Below are positions 8,892 through 17,316 of a DNA stretch of 64,000 nt, in pieces. Under the pieces are notes generated by a model. It was not told where the DNA came from. It searched no databases and saw only the letters and a program-made list of their open reading frames with translations. The stretch is from UBA1081 sp045636025 (lineage in GTDB: Bacteria; Bacillota; Clostridia; Oscillospirales; Acutalibacteraceae): NCBI GenBank assembly GCA_045636025.1, contig JAZTWP010000029.1, forward strand, positions 29,038-93,037, read 5' to 3'. Made by a program: the position numbers and the translations under genes. The first letter of the stretch is position 1. The number at the start of each line of letters is the position of its first letter.

Positions 8892-9812
8892 TCAGAGATA
8901 TTTTCTTTTTGATTCACAAAGCTCTGTGATAAACTGTCTGTCAAGCTTTGAGAGTTTGTACCCTTCTTTATATATAAGAACATCTTTATATACCTTCTTG
9001 TTGTCAACACATTTTTTCTGCACAAGATTATATCTCTCCAGCAGACTCTGGGGTGCGGGAGAAACCCACATAAATGTTTCGGGATTATTTGAAAGAAGGT
9101 CAAACTGACTTGCTCTTTCAAATATAAATATACGTCGGTCTATATTGTCGGGTAATTCTTCTTTAACAACCTTTGAGAGAGGCATTGACGGCACATACGG
9201 GTCTGCATGAGCAATTTCAATATAATCAGACAGGTCATCAAAGGTGATTGTTTCTTTTTGAGAAAGAGGATTGTCCGCACTCATAATGAGTGAATATGTG
9301 AACTCAGTTACCATTTCATAAACAAAGCCTTTTTCTTCAAGCATTGCTTTGAAATACCGGTCATAATTCTCTGCATACCTTATAATACCTAATTTGTAAT
9401 CATCTTCAAGCATATTGCGTATTGTACGCTGAGAATTTGTTTCTTTATAAAATATTTCTGCGGCTTCTTTGGTGAGAGATTTTGAAAACTGTGAAAATGC
9501 ATCTGAAATATAGCAGGCACGGGGAACAGAAATTGAAAACTTCTGTTTTTTTGCAGAACCTTCTTTATAAAAGGATTCAACTTCCTCGATCTGGCGAAGA
9601 ATGCCTTTTGCGTAAGTTATGAATTCTTCACCCTCGGGAGTAAGCCCCATTCCTTTTGCGGTACGCTCAAAAATTGAAATGCCTATGTCAGCTTCCAGCT
9701 CTTTTATTGAACGGCTTACATTCGGTGCGGCAATGAGAAGTGTTTCGGCAGCCTTGTTCAATGAACCGGCCTTGGCAACTTCTACTGCATATTTCATATG
9801 TAGAATATTCAC
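8892..9812 (-). CDS. LysR family transcriptional regulator
   Basis: This 306-residue protein has the LysR plan: a winged HTH at about 3-60 (AGSLNKAAETLLIAAPNVSRSIKELEADIG) and a substrate-binding-like effector domain from about 90. The effector and target genes are not evident. The divergent neighbour is the anchored amide hydrolase at 10051, which is the usual place for a LysR target, but the 238-bp gap holds no obvious LysR box. A strong terminator separates it from rex. Confidence 0.9.
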   Translation of the reverse strand: MNILHMKYAVEVAKAGSLNKAAETLLIAAPNVSRSIKELEADIGISIFERTAKGMGLTPEGEEFITYAKGILRQIEEVESFYKEGSAKKQKFSISVPRACYISDAFSQFSKSLTKEAAEIFYKETNSQRTIRNMLEDDYKLGIIRYAENYDRYFKAMLEEKGFVYEMVTEFTYSLIMSADNPLSQKETITFDDLSDYIEIAHADPYVPSMPLSKVVKEELPDNIDRRIFIFERASQFDLLSNNPETFMWVSPAPQSLLERYNLVQKKCVDNKKVYKDVLIYKEGYKLSKLDRQFITELCESKRKYL

Positions 9813-9983
9813 AGAATTTCACCTCTTTTTTAGTCCTATAGAGTCATTATATAACTTTTTTTGTATATATTCAACACAAAAATAAAAAAAATTTAATAAT
9901 TTATAAATGCGATTAAAATATTATTTTTGTATGGTGAACAAAACTGTTTTTTATAAATAAAATGTGAATATTATTCAATTTGC

Positions 9984-10013
9984 TTGACTCTGAAATAAAA
10001 GAGGATTTATAAT
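9984..10013 (+). promoter_or_regulatory. Sigma-70-type promoter for the amide hydrolase gene
   Basis: TTGACT at 9984-9989 and TATAAT at 10008-10013 are spaced 18 bp apart, 38 bp before the start codon. Confidence 0.75.
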
Positions 10014-10050
10014 TGCATTACTGAAATAAAAATGCAAAGGAGCGTTAAAA

Positions 10051-11124
10051 ATGAAGAACAGTAAAAAAATTCTTATTGCAATTTTCGGTGTTATTTTTGT
10101 TGTGCTGATATGTATTGCGGCAGTATTTCAGGGTGAAGCGAGAACACTTCTCTCTGTAAAAGAAAAAGACGACACTGGAATTTATGAAATAAACTATGCG
10201 GCTGATTATAAACTCGATGAGTTTCTCGAATCAGGCGGTGCAGCTACCGAAGAGGAGCTTGTTCAGTATATTCTCAAAGTTATGCTCAAAGGTCTTCCAA
10301 TTGATGTACCTTATGAAATCCCCAATCTTGCCTGCTCAACATTTTTTGCCGAAACTCCCGTAAAAGGATATATCTTCGGCAGAAATCTTGATAATCAGAC
10401 CACAGACCTTGCTGTTGTCAGAACAAATCCCAAAGACGGATACAGCTCTGTTTCCGTAGTCAATCTCAGCTTCCTCGGATACAATGAGACTTACACTCCC
10501 GACAAGCTTCTTGACAGAATAAACACTCTTGCCACAGCATATTTTCCCCTTGACGGTGTCAATGAAAAAGGTCTTGCTGTAGGTGTGCTTCAGCTTCAGG
10601 CTCCCGTTACTGCTCAGGACAACGGCAAACCTGATGTGGGTACAACAGTTGCAATCAGAGCTATGCTTGATACTTGTGAAACTGTTGATGAGGCAATAGC
10701 ATTCCTCGAGTCAGTTGATATGTATGCCGCAGCAAAAGGCTGTTTCCATTTCCAGATTGCAGATGCAACCGGCAGAAGCGTTGTTGTTTCCTATGCTGAA
10801 AACAAAATGATTATCACCGAAAAAGAGGGTGATTTCATTGCCGCAACAAACTTCTATCTTCACGATGTACCCTTTGACTATGAAAAGCAGGGTCTTGACC
10901 GATATGAGATTCTTGAAAAAACTCTTACAGAAAAGAAATCTGTACTTACCGCAGAAGAGGGTATGCAGCTTCTTCACGATGTGAGAATAACCGGCACAGA
11001 CCCCGACGAAAAGGGCAGAGTTTATTCTACTCAGTGGTCTGCAATTTATGACCTTACAAATCCGTCACTGAGCCTTTGTGCGGATATGAATTATGATGAT
11101 GTTTATGTCTATGAGGTAAAGTAA
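10051..11124 (+). CDS. Membrane-anchored linear amide C-N hydrolase (Ntn, choloylglycine hydrolase-like)
   Basis: This 357-residue protein belongs to the Ntn amide hydrolases that include penicillin V acylase, bile salt hydrolase and acyltransferase-like C45 enzymes. A membrane segment at about 7-27 would tether it outside the cell. The likely nucleophile is Cys95 in NLACSTFF, with Arg111 and Asp114 (GRNLDN) matching the conserved R and D that follow it. A family-type STQWSAIYDL motif lies near the C-terminus. Because the Cys is internal, self-cleavage of a propeptide between Ala94 and Cys95 is expected. The substrate is unknown; bile acid, quorum-sensing amides or peptide-like amides are all possible. 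Confidence 0.78.
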   Translation: MKNSKKILIAIFGVIFVVLICIAAVFQGEARTLLSVKEKDDTGIYEINYAADYKLDEFLESGGAATEEELVQYILKVMLKGLPIDVPYEIPNLACSTFFAETPVKGYIFGRNLDNQTTDLAVVRTNPKDGYSSVSVVNLSFLGYNETYTPDKLLDRINTLATAYFPLDGVNEKGLAVGVLQLQAPVTAQDNGKPDVGTTVAIRAMLDTCETVDEAIAFLESVDMYAAAKGCFHFQIADATGRSVVVSYAENKMIITEKEGDFIAATNFYLHDVPFDYEKQGLDRYEILEKTLTEKKSVLTAEEGMQLLHDVRITGTDPDEKGRVYSTQWSAIYDLTNPSLSLCADMNYDDVYVYEVK

Positions 11125-11138
11125 CATCTGTTTATAAT

Positions 11139-11178
11139 TGAAGAAAGCCCTCCTTTTGCACAAGGAGGGCTTTCTTAT
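11139..11178. terminator. Bidirectional intrinsic terminator
   Basis: AGAAAGCCCTCCTT and AAGGAGGGCTTTCT pair around TTGCAC between two converging genes. Confidence 0.85.
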
Positions 11179-11186
11179 GGTCAAGA

Positions 11187-12182
11187 TTATGCCATTCTTT
11201 CAAGACTTTCAAGAGTGACTTCGTATTTTGTATTTTCACCGGCAACAAATTTTTCCATTTCTTCCATCATATAATAAGCCATTCGCTGAGGCTCATTACC
11301 TGTACTGCCTGCAATGTGCGGAGTGAGGATTGCGTTGGGGCACCAGAAAAGGGGACAGCTGTAAGGGAAAATTTCATTTTTTATTACGTCGGCAATAAAA
11401 GTCTGTGAAGGATGAAGAAGAAGGTGACGTGCAAGTGCGAATTCCGCAACCTGAGCACCTCTGCCCGTGTTGATGAATGTTGCACGTTTTTTCATTCTTC
11501 TGAAAAGCTTTGCATTGAACACATTTTCAAGCTCTTTTTTGTTTGCAAGATGGTTACTTATGATATCACATTCGCTGAAAAGTGTTTCAAGGTCAATGAG
11601 TTTTACACTCAGCTCATTTGCTCTGTCTTCAGACACAAACGGGTCATATGCGTACACTTCAACATCAAGCTCCGTAAGTCTTTCAGCAACCATCTGACCT
11701 ATTGCACCGAGTCCCACAAGACCTACCTTGCAGCCGAAATTTCCCGGTGAAGCATTTGCGTGACGGTGTGAATAGGCAGGAAGTGTGCGGTAATATTTTG
11801 CAGACTGGAAAAAGCCCTTTGATGCAAGAGAAATCTGTGCAAATGTGAATTCCGCAACGGGTACTGCGTTTGCTGCAAATGCGCTGTAGACTTTTATTCC
11901 GCTTTCAAGAAAGGGTTTTGCAAAATACTGAACTGTCCCCGCTGAATAAAAAACAGCCTTGAGAGAGGGCAGATATTTTTTGATTTCTTCTTTTGTGAAT
12001 TTGGGCATTCCCCAGGTTGAGAATGCAATTTCACAGTCTTTGAGCCATTCCGAATGCTCTTCTATATTTTTCTGATTAATTTTAGGTGAAAGTTCACCGT
12101 ATTCACCGAGTTTTTTAAGAACTTCAGGTGTATAAACCTTAGAAAACTGTATTTCACTTGTTCCGAAAAGTGCAATTTTCAT
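11187..12182 (-). CDS. D-isomer-specific 2-hydroxyacid dehydrogenase
   Basis: This 331-residue NAD-dependent oxidoreductase interconverts 2-hydroxyacids and 2-ketoacids; the particular substrate is not clear. The Rossmann motif GLGAIGQMVAERL is near residue 150, NTGRGAQV near residue 240 and the family LTPHIAGST near residue 285. The open frame runs upstream to 12278, but the ATG at 12182 follows an AAAGGTGG site at good spacing and begins a normal beta strand (MKIALFG). It has its own promoter and is divergent from a Gfo/Idh oxidoreductase, which suggests shared sugar-acid metabolism. Confidence 0.88.
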   Translation of the reverse strand: MKIALFGTSEIQFSKVYTPEVLKKLGEYGELSPKINQKNIEEHSEWLKDCEIAFSTWGMPKFTKEEIKKYLPSLKAVFYSAGTVQYFAKPFLESGIKVYSAFAANAVPVAEFTFAQISLASKGFFQSAKYYRTLPAYSHRHANASPGNFGCKVGLVGLGAIGQMVAERLTELDVEVYAYDPFVSEDRANELSVKLIDLETLFSECDIISNHLANKKELENVFNAKLFRRMKKRATFINTGRGAQVAEFALARHLLLHPSQTFIADVIKNEIFPYSCPLFWCPNAILTPHIAGSTGNEPQRMAYYMMEEMEKFVAGENTKYEVTLESLERMA

Positions 12183-12248
12183 TTTTGTGACCACCTTTGG
12201 TTTGAGTTTTTCAAAACCTTGTTTATCGCTTTTGAGTTTATCGGAATA

Positions 12249-12278
12249 ATTATACCATATCATTGCTGTATAAATCAA
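12249..12278 (-). promoter_or_regulatory. Promoter for the hydroxyacid dehydrogenase
   Basis: On the minus strand TTGATT (12278-12273) and TATAAT (12254-12249) are 18 bp apart. Confidence 0.7.
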
Positions 12279-12304
12279 TAAAAACGTATAATGAAGTTTT
12301 TCTA

Positions 12305-12333
12305 TTTACTTTTTATTTCCTTAAGAGTATAAT
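12305..12333 (+). promoter_or_regulatory. Promoter for the Gfo/Idh gene
   Basis: TTTACT (12305-12310) and TATAAT (12328-12333) are spaced 17 bp, 55 bp before the start codon. Confidence 0.7.
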
Positions 12334-12388
12334 GAAATCAGGTGAATGATTTGCCCTCAATATTTTATTGCCACAGGAGGAAATAAAA

Positions 12389-13450
12389 ATGTCAAAACTC
12401 AGACTTGCTATAATCGGTAACGGCGGAATCTGTAAAGGATGCCACATCCCTCATTATGCAGAAGATGAAAGAGTAGAAGTCGTTGCTTTCTGCGATATTA
12501 TAGAAGAGAGAGCTGTTGCCCTCAAGGATAAATACAATCCCGATGCAGCAGTTTATACAGATTATAAAGAATTGCTCAAGGATGAAAGCATTGATGCTGT
12601 TGACATCTGTACACCCAACTATCTTCATTCAATCATTGCTGTTGACGCATTCAGGGCAGGTAAGCACGTATTGTGTGAAAAACCCGATGCTGTAAATGTA
12701 GAAGAAGTTCTCAAAATGAAAAATGCCGCTGATGAAGCAGGCAAAGTTCTTATGGTTATCAGAAATAATCGTTTCGCAACAGCGTCAAAGTATGCAAAGA
12801 AGTTTGTTGAAGACGGCAAAATGGGCGACATCTATTGCGGACGTTGCGGCTGGCAGAGAAGAAGAGGTATCCCCGGTAAGGGCGGTTGGTTTACAACAAA
12901 GGCTCAGTCAGGCGGCGGACCCCTTATCGACCTTGGTGTTCATATGATTGACCTTGCAGTATGGCTTATGGGTAATCCCACTCCCGTGGCTGTAAGTGCA
13001 AATACATACACAAAATTTGCAGATAACGACACAAGCGACTCCGTAAATTCCAAATTCGGTGATGCAAAGGCAGAGGGCACATTTGACGTTGAAGACCTTG
13101 CAATGGGTATGATCCGTTTTGATAACGGTGCTGTTCTTCAGATTGAATTCAGCTGGGCATCAAACATCAAGCAGGAAACACGCTATGTTGAACTCAGAGG
13201 CACAAAAGCAGGTCTTAAGTGGGACGAAAATGAAGTTGAATTCTTCACAGAGGACGAAGGTCAGCTTCTTGATATTGTTCCCAAGGGCAAAATGGAAACA
13301 GACGGTCATAAATACAACATCAAGAACTTTGTTGATGTTCTTGTTGAGGGTGCAGAGCCCGTATTCAAGCCTTCTCAGGGTGTTGATATGATAAAGATTC
13401 TCTGCGCAATTTATGAATCTGCAGAAAAGGGCAGAGAAATAGTACTTTAA
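12389..13450 (+). CDS. Gfo/Idh/MocA family oxidoreductase
   Basis: This 353-residue enzyme is an NAD(P)-dependent oxidoreductase acting on sugars, inositols or their derivatives. The N-terminal Rossmann motif is GNGGICKGCH, EKPDAVNVEEVLKM carries the family EKP motif near residue 94, and GGGPLIDLGVHMIDLAVWLMG near residue 175 carries the catalytic-region Asp and His. The open frame begins earlier at a TTG (12368), but the ATG at 12389 follows AGGAGG directly. Substrate is not predictable. Confidence 0.9.
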   Translation: MSKLRLAIIGNGGICKGCHIPHYAEDERVEVVAFCDIIEERAVALKDKYNPDAAVYTDYKELLKDESIDAVDICTPNYLHSIIAVDAFRAGKHVLCEKPDAVNVEEVLKMKNAADEAGKVLMVIRNNRFATASKYAKKFVEDGKMGDIYCGRCGWQRRRGIPGKGGWFTTKAQSGGGPLIDLGVHMIDLAVWLMGNPTPVAVSANTYTKFADNDTSDSVNSKFGDAKAEGTFDVEDLAMGMIRFDNGAVLQIEFSWASNIKQETRYVELRGTKAGLKWDENEVEFFTEDEGQLLDIVPKGKMETDGHKYNIKNFVDVLVEGAEPVFKPSQGVDMIKILCAIYESAEKGREIVL

Positions 13451-13456
13451 TAAATG

Positions 13457-13491
13457 TAGAAAGACCGTTGACTCGGTCTTTCTGTTTTTTT
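13457..13491 (+). terminator. Intrinsic terminator
   Basis: AGAAAGACCG TTGACT CGGTCTTTCT is followed by a T run. Confidence 0.85.
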
Positions 13492-13554
13492 GTCAGATAA
13501 TATTGTCTGTCTTGTTTCTTTATGTTATTATAAAAGAAAAAACGGAGAGTCAGA

Positions 13555-14310
13555 ATGAAAAAGTCTGTTAAAGTTATAATTTCGGTTTTTGTTGTGATTG
13601 TTTTATGTACAGGAGGGTATGTTGCAGATATGTTCGGAATTTTTGCAAAAGGCAACGGCAAAGAATACGGCATAAGTAATACAGAGTCCGTTGCGGACAG
13701 TCCTCTTTGCGGAAAAACAGGCATATTCCTCGGCAGTTCCGTTACTTACGGTTACGGCTCAATGGGGGTAAGCTTTGCTGATTTTCTTGAAAAAGCAGAC
13801 GGGCTTAATATTGTAAAAGAAGCAGTTTCGGGCACGACTCTTGCAGATATAAAATCAAACTCATATGTTTCAAGAATGAAATCAATAGACAAAGATATAA
13901 AAGCCGATTTCTTTATGTGTCAGCTTTCAACAAACGATGCCACAAAGAATCTGCCTCTCGGTGAGATTTCAGAAAGCTTCAGTATTGATGCTTTTGATAC
14001 ACAGACAATTGCAGGTGCAACTGAATACATAATCGTATATGCAAAGGAAACCTGGAATTGTCCCGTGATTTTTTACACTCAGGCAAAGTATGACAGTACA
14101 GCTTATGCTCAGATGGTTGAAATGCTTCTTTCACTGGAGGAAAAATGGGATATTACAGTTATTGATTTCTGGAATAATGAAGAAATCAATAATATCACCG
14201 ATGATGAAAAGTCACTTTATCTTGTTGACCACATTCATCCCACAAAAGCAGGGTATAAACTCTGGTGGTTGTCCGAAATACAGAAAACACTTTATGATGT
14301 TGTGAAATAA
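13555..14310 (+). CDS. SGNH/GDSL-type hydrolase with N-terminal anchor
   Basis: This 251-residue protein has an N-terminal membrane or signal segment (about 4-26) followed by an SGNH hydrolase fold. Block I is LGSSVTYGYG with the Ser nucleophile in a GSS rather than GDS context. Block III is QLSTNDA with the Asn, and block V is DHIHPTKAG with the catalytic Asp and His. It is probably an extracytoplasmic esterase or deacetylase acting on carbohydrate or cell-wall esters. A promoter TTGTCT-17-TATTAT (13506-13534) precedes it. Confidence 0.8.
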   Translation: MKKSVKVIISVFVVIVLCTGGYVADMFGIFAKGNGKEYGISNTESVADSPLCGKTGIFLGSSVTYGYGSMGVSFADFLEKADGLNIVKEAVSGTTLADIKSNSYVSRMKSIDKDIKADFFMCQLSTNDATKNLPLGEISESFSIDAFDTQTIAGATEYIIVYAKETWNCPVIFYTQAKYDSTAYAQMVEMLLSLEEKWDITVIDFWNNEEINNITDDEKSLYLVDHIHPTKAGYKLWWLSEIQKTLYDVVK

Positions 14311-14346
14311 ATTATTAAATTTGAATTAATAAAAAGGGGTGCAGAT

Positions 14347-14811
14347 ATGCCAAATCTGAAATGGTCTCAATTAAATCATCTTCAATTAGGTAAATATGCA
14401 GAGTATTATGCAAAAATGGAGTTTGCTTCTTATGGATTTGAAGTGTATACTTGTGAAGTTGATGATCATGGTGTGGATTTTGTTGTGAAATCTCCTGTTA
14501 AAAATGAATATTGTGAAGTACAGGTTAAGTCTGTACGCAATTACGGTTATGTGTTTGTTGCAAAGTCTAAGATGCCTGAACTTACAGCTAACAGACTTGT
14601 ATGTTATCTGCATTTTATTGATGATCAGTTGCCTGATGTGTTTGTTATTCCTGCGACAGCGTGGAAAATACCTAATGCTGTTTTTGTAGACAGAAACTAT
14701 GATAAACCGGGACAAAAGAGTGCACCTGAATGGGGAATCAGCATATCAAGAAAAAATTATTCTTTATTAAATGATTATAAAGCTGATGTGTTTTTTCAGA
14801 AATTGAAATAA
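14347..14811 (+). CDS. PD-(D/E)XK nuclease-like protein (DUF4365-like)
   Basis: This 154-residue protein resembles the small PD-(D/E)XK endonuclease-like family related to group I intron-associated nucleases and DUF4365. The signs are an early Glu-rich helix (GKYAEYYAKMEF), an Asp in DDHGVDFVVKS near residue 42 and the E-x-Q-V-K strand in YCEVQVKSV near residue 60. That set would bind Mg2+ for DNA cleavage. No partner methylase is present, so it may be a lone or non-catalytic family member. It sits between an SGNH hydrolase and a deformylase-like gene with a fair AGGGGTG site. Confidence 0.55.
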   Translation: MPNLKWSQLNHLQLGKYAEYYAKMEFASYGFEVYTCEVDDHGVDFVVKSPVKNEYCEVQVKSVRNYGYVFVAKSKMPELTANRLVCYLHFIDDQLPDVFVIPATAWKIPNAVFVDRNYDKPGQKSAPEWGISISRKNYSLLNDYKADVFFQKLK

Positions 14812-14831
14812 TATATAATTGAGGATATTTT

Positions 14832-15245
14832 ATGGTTAAAGAATTAATGCACGACCCGTTTTTTCTGGGTCTTAAATCAGAAAATGCAACAAAAGCAGAT
14901 ATGCAGGTTGCAGAAGATCTGCTTGATACACTTACAGCCCATAAAGATGGCTGTGTAGGTATGGCGGCAAATATGATAGGTGTACGCAAACGCATTATCG
15001 CTTTTGATAATGACGGCAGATATATGGTGATGTTCAATCCCGAAATTATAAAGAAATCAGACCCTTATGAAACTGAGGAAGGTTGTCTTTCTCTTCTTGG
15101 CGGGCCCCGTAAATGCAAACGATACAAAAATATAAAAGTACAATGGCAGACAGCAGAATTTCAGACAAGAATAAAAACATTCAGCGGTTTTTCTGCACAG
15201 ATAATTCAGCACGAAATTGACCATTGTAACGGAATTCTTATATAA
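14832..15245 (+). CDS. Peptide deformylase-like metalloprotein
   Basis: This 137-residue protein has the deformylase motifs EGCLSL (metal Cys) and HEIDH (metal His pair and catalytic Glu). Motif 1, normally GxGxAAxQ, reads GMAANMIG, with Met where the oxyanion-stabilising Gln should be. Such short PDF-like proteins are recurrent in clostridia and may not be the housekeeping enzyme. It is followed after 25 bp by the translation GTPase gene, which could be a small operon of translation-related genes. Confidence 0.8.
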   Translation: MVKELMHDPFFLGLKSENATKADMQVAEDLLDTLTAHKDGCVGMAANMIGVRKRIIAFDNDGRYMVMFNPEIIKKSDPYETEEGCLSLLGGPRKCKRYKNIKVQWQTAEFQTRIKTFSGFSAQIIQHEIDHCNGILI

Positions 15246-15270
15246 CAAAATTTTCAGGAGGTAGCGGTCT

Positions 15271-17283
15271 GTGACTGAAATTTTTCATAATATCGGTGTT
15301 CTTGCCCACGTAGACTCAGGCAAGACGACACTTACTGAGCAGTTGCTGTATCTGACCGGTGCCATCCGTAATGCAGGCAGTGTTGATTCGGGCACAACGG
15401 CAACAGACAGCCTTTCTGTTGAAAAACAGAGGGGGATTTCAGTGCGCACCGCAACAGCCACTGCAAAATGGCAGAATATAACCATCAATATAATTGACAC
15501 TCCGGGGCATATCGATTTTGCAGGTGAAGTTGAGCGTGCACTTGCGGCTCTTGATTATGCGGTTGTTATTGTTTCTGCCGTTGAGGGTGTAAGGGCACAT
15601 ACCGAAAACATTCTCAAGTCACTTGATGCTGCAAAATTGCCCCGACTCATTTTTATAAACAAAGTTGACAGAGCAGGTGCAGATGTTTCTGCTGTTATGA
15701 AGGAGCTTGAAGGCATTTCCGACAATGCTCATATCGTTCTGACAGATGTTACGGGTGAGGGTACGGAAAACTGCTTTGTTGCAAAGCTTTCCGATATTGA
15801 TTTCTGCATTAAAGCCACAGAAAGCCTTGCAGATATTTCTGACGAAGCTGCAGAATTGTTTCTTGATGATAAGGTGTTGTCTGCTGAAAGAGCAAAGGAA
15901 ATTATATGCAGTGAAATTGCTTCTTGCAGACTCACACCCGTTGTCTGCGGCAGTGCAAAATACAGCGTCGGCATAAAAGAGCTTGCAGATATTATTGCTG
16001 AATATATGCCTGATTCATCACGCAGAGCAACAGAAGACCTCTGCGGAATCATTTTTAAGATTGAGCATGACAAATCTCTCGGTAAGGTTACTCATATTCG
16101 TCTTTTCGGCGGTGAGATTGAAAACAGAGACGAAGTTGAATTGTTTGCTCCTGAAAAGAGCATTGTTGCCGAATCAGATGCAGTAGAAGTTGAAGACAAA
16201 AAAATAATCAGGGAAAAAGTTTCGCAGATAAAGAAATTCTGCGGTGCAAAAAGTACCGATATAGGCATTGTCCGTAGCGGTGATGTTGCTGCTGTATGCG
16301 GTTTGCCCTCTGCAAAAAACGGTTTTTATATCGGATCTCCCATACATACCGAAAATGCCAACCTTGTAAATCCTTTTCTGCGTGTAAAGGTTACGCCGGC
16401 TGATCCTGATCCGCTGAGAATTCCTGCACTTGCCGCAGCTCTTAATGAATTATCTGACGAAGAGCCTTACATTGATGCAAAATGGGAAAACGGACAGAAA
16501 GAAATCACCATAAGCACTACGGGTAAAATTCAGATTGAAGTGCTTTCTAATCTGCTTAAAGAAAGATACGATATAGATGCACTGTTTTCTCCGCCAACAG
16601 TTATCTATAAAGAAACTCCCTCAAAAAGAGGAAGAGGACTTGCAAGATACACAATGCCCAAACCCTGCTGGGCTGTGGTTGAGTTTGATATTGAACCTAT
16701 GCCGAGAGGTTACGGTGTTTCTTATCACGGTAGACTGCCGAATAATCAGTGTTTTTACCGTTATCAATCACATATTCGAACATCTTTCAACAGATGTCTT
16801 GAACAAGGTCTCTGCGGCTGGGAAGTGACCGATTTCAGATGCACTCTTGTGGGCGGTGAACATCATACCATTCACACGCATCCGCTTGATTTCTTTGTTT
16901 GCACTCCTATGGCTTTTATGAACGGACTTGTTGAAACGGGAACAACAATTCTTGAACCGCTTCTTAAAATCCGTATTATTGCGCCGGAAGATTTTGCAGG
17001 CAGAATTTTTTCTGAAATTATCAAAGCAGGAGGGGAGTATGACAGTCCTGTTATCCGCTCAGGCACGGCAACAATTGAGGCTGTTGTGCCCGTTGCAACC
17101 ACAATGAATTTTCCTGAAAAACTTGCCGCCATAACATCAGGCAAGGCTGTGCTTTCTCAGGTATTCCACGGTTATCGTGAATGCAATGACGGTCTTGAAC
17201 ACACAACACCGAGAATGGGCGTCAATCCTCTTGACCGTTCAAAATGGATTCTCTATGCACGCGGTGCATATAATGCTGAATAA
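15271..17283 (+). CDS. TetM/TetO-like ribosomal protection GTPase homolog
   Basis: This 670-residue protein is an EF-G-like translational GTPase of the tetracycline ribosomal-protection type. Motifs are G1 AHVDSGKT near residue 11, switch I RGISV, G3 DTPGH and G4 NKVD, followed by EF-G-like domains II-V. It starts with GTG 9 bp after AGGAGG. Chromosomal members of this family are widespread in clostridia and not all confer resistance, so the resistance phenotype is unproven. Compared with TetM it is slightly long (about 640). Confidence 0.85.
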   Translation: MTEIFHNIGVLAHVDSGKTTLTEQLLYLTGAIRNAGSVDSGTTATDSLSVEKQRGISVRTATATAKWQNITINIIDTPGHIDFAGEVERALAALDYAVVIVSAVEGVRAHTENILKSLDAAKLPRLIFINKVDRAGADVSAVMKELEGISDNAHIVLTDVTGEGTENCFVAKLSDIDFCIKATESLADISDEAAELFLDDKVLSAERAKEIICSEIASCRLTPVVCGSAKYSVGIKELADIIAEYMPDSSRRATEDLCGIIFKIEHDKSLGKVTHIRLFGGEIENRDEVELFAPEKSIVAESDAVEVEDKKIIREKVSQIKKFCGAKSTDIGIVRSGDVAAVCGLPSAKNGFYIGSPIHTENANLVNPFLRVKVTPADPDPLRIPALAAALNELSDEEPYIDAKWENGQKEITISTTGKIQIEVLSNLLKERYDIDALFSPPTVIYKETPSKRGRGLARYTMPKPCWAVVEFDIEPMPRGYGVSYHGRLPNNQCFYRYQSHIRTSFNRCLEQGLCGWEVTDFRCTLVGGEHHTIHTHPLDFFVCTPMAFMNGLVETGTTILEPLLKIRIIAPEDFAGRIFSEIIKAGGEYDSPVIRSGTATIEAVVPVATTMNFPEKLAAITSGKAVLSQVFHGYRECNDGLEHTTPRMGVNPLDRSKWILYARGAYNAE

Positions 17284-17312
17284 AAAGACGGTTATCATCT
17301 GATAACCGTCTG
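17284..17312. terminator. Bidirectional intrinsic terminator
   Basis: GACGGTTATCA and TGATAACCGTC pair tightly between converging genes. Confidence 0.8.
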
Positions 17313-17316
17313 AATG

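Noticed and set aside
15271..17283. Calling the GTPase a tetracycline resistance gene
   Set aside because: The family match is clear but clostridial chromosomes often carry such homologs without shown resistance.
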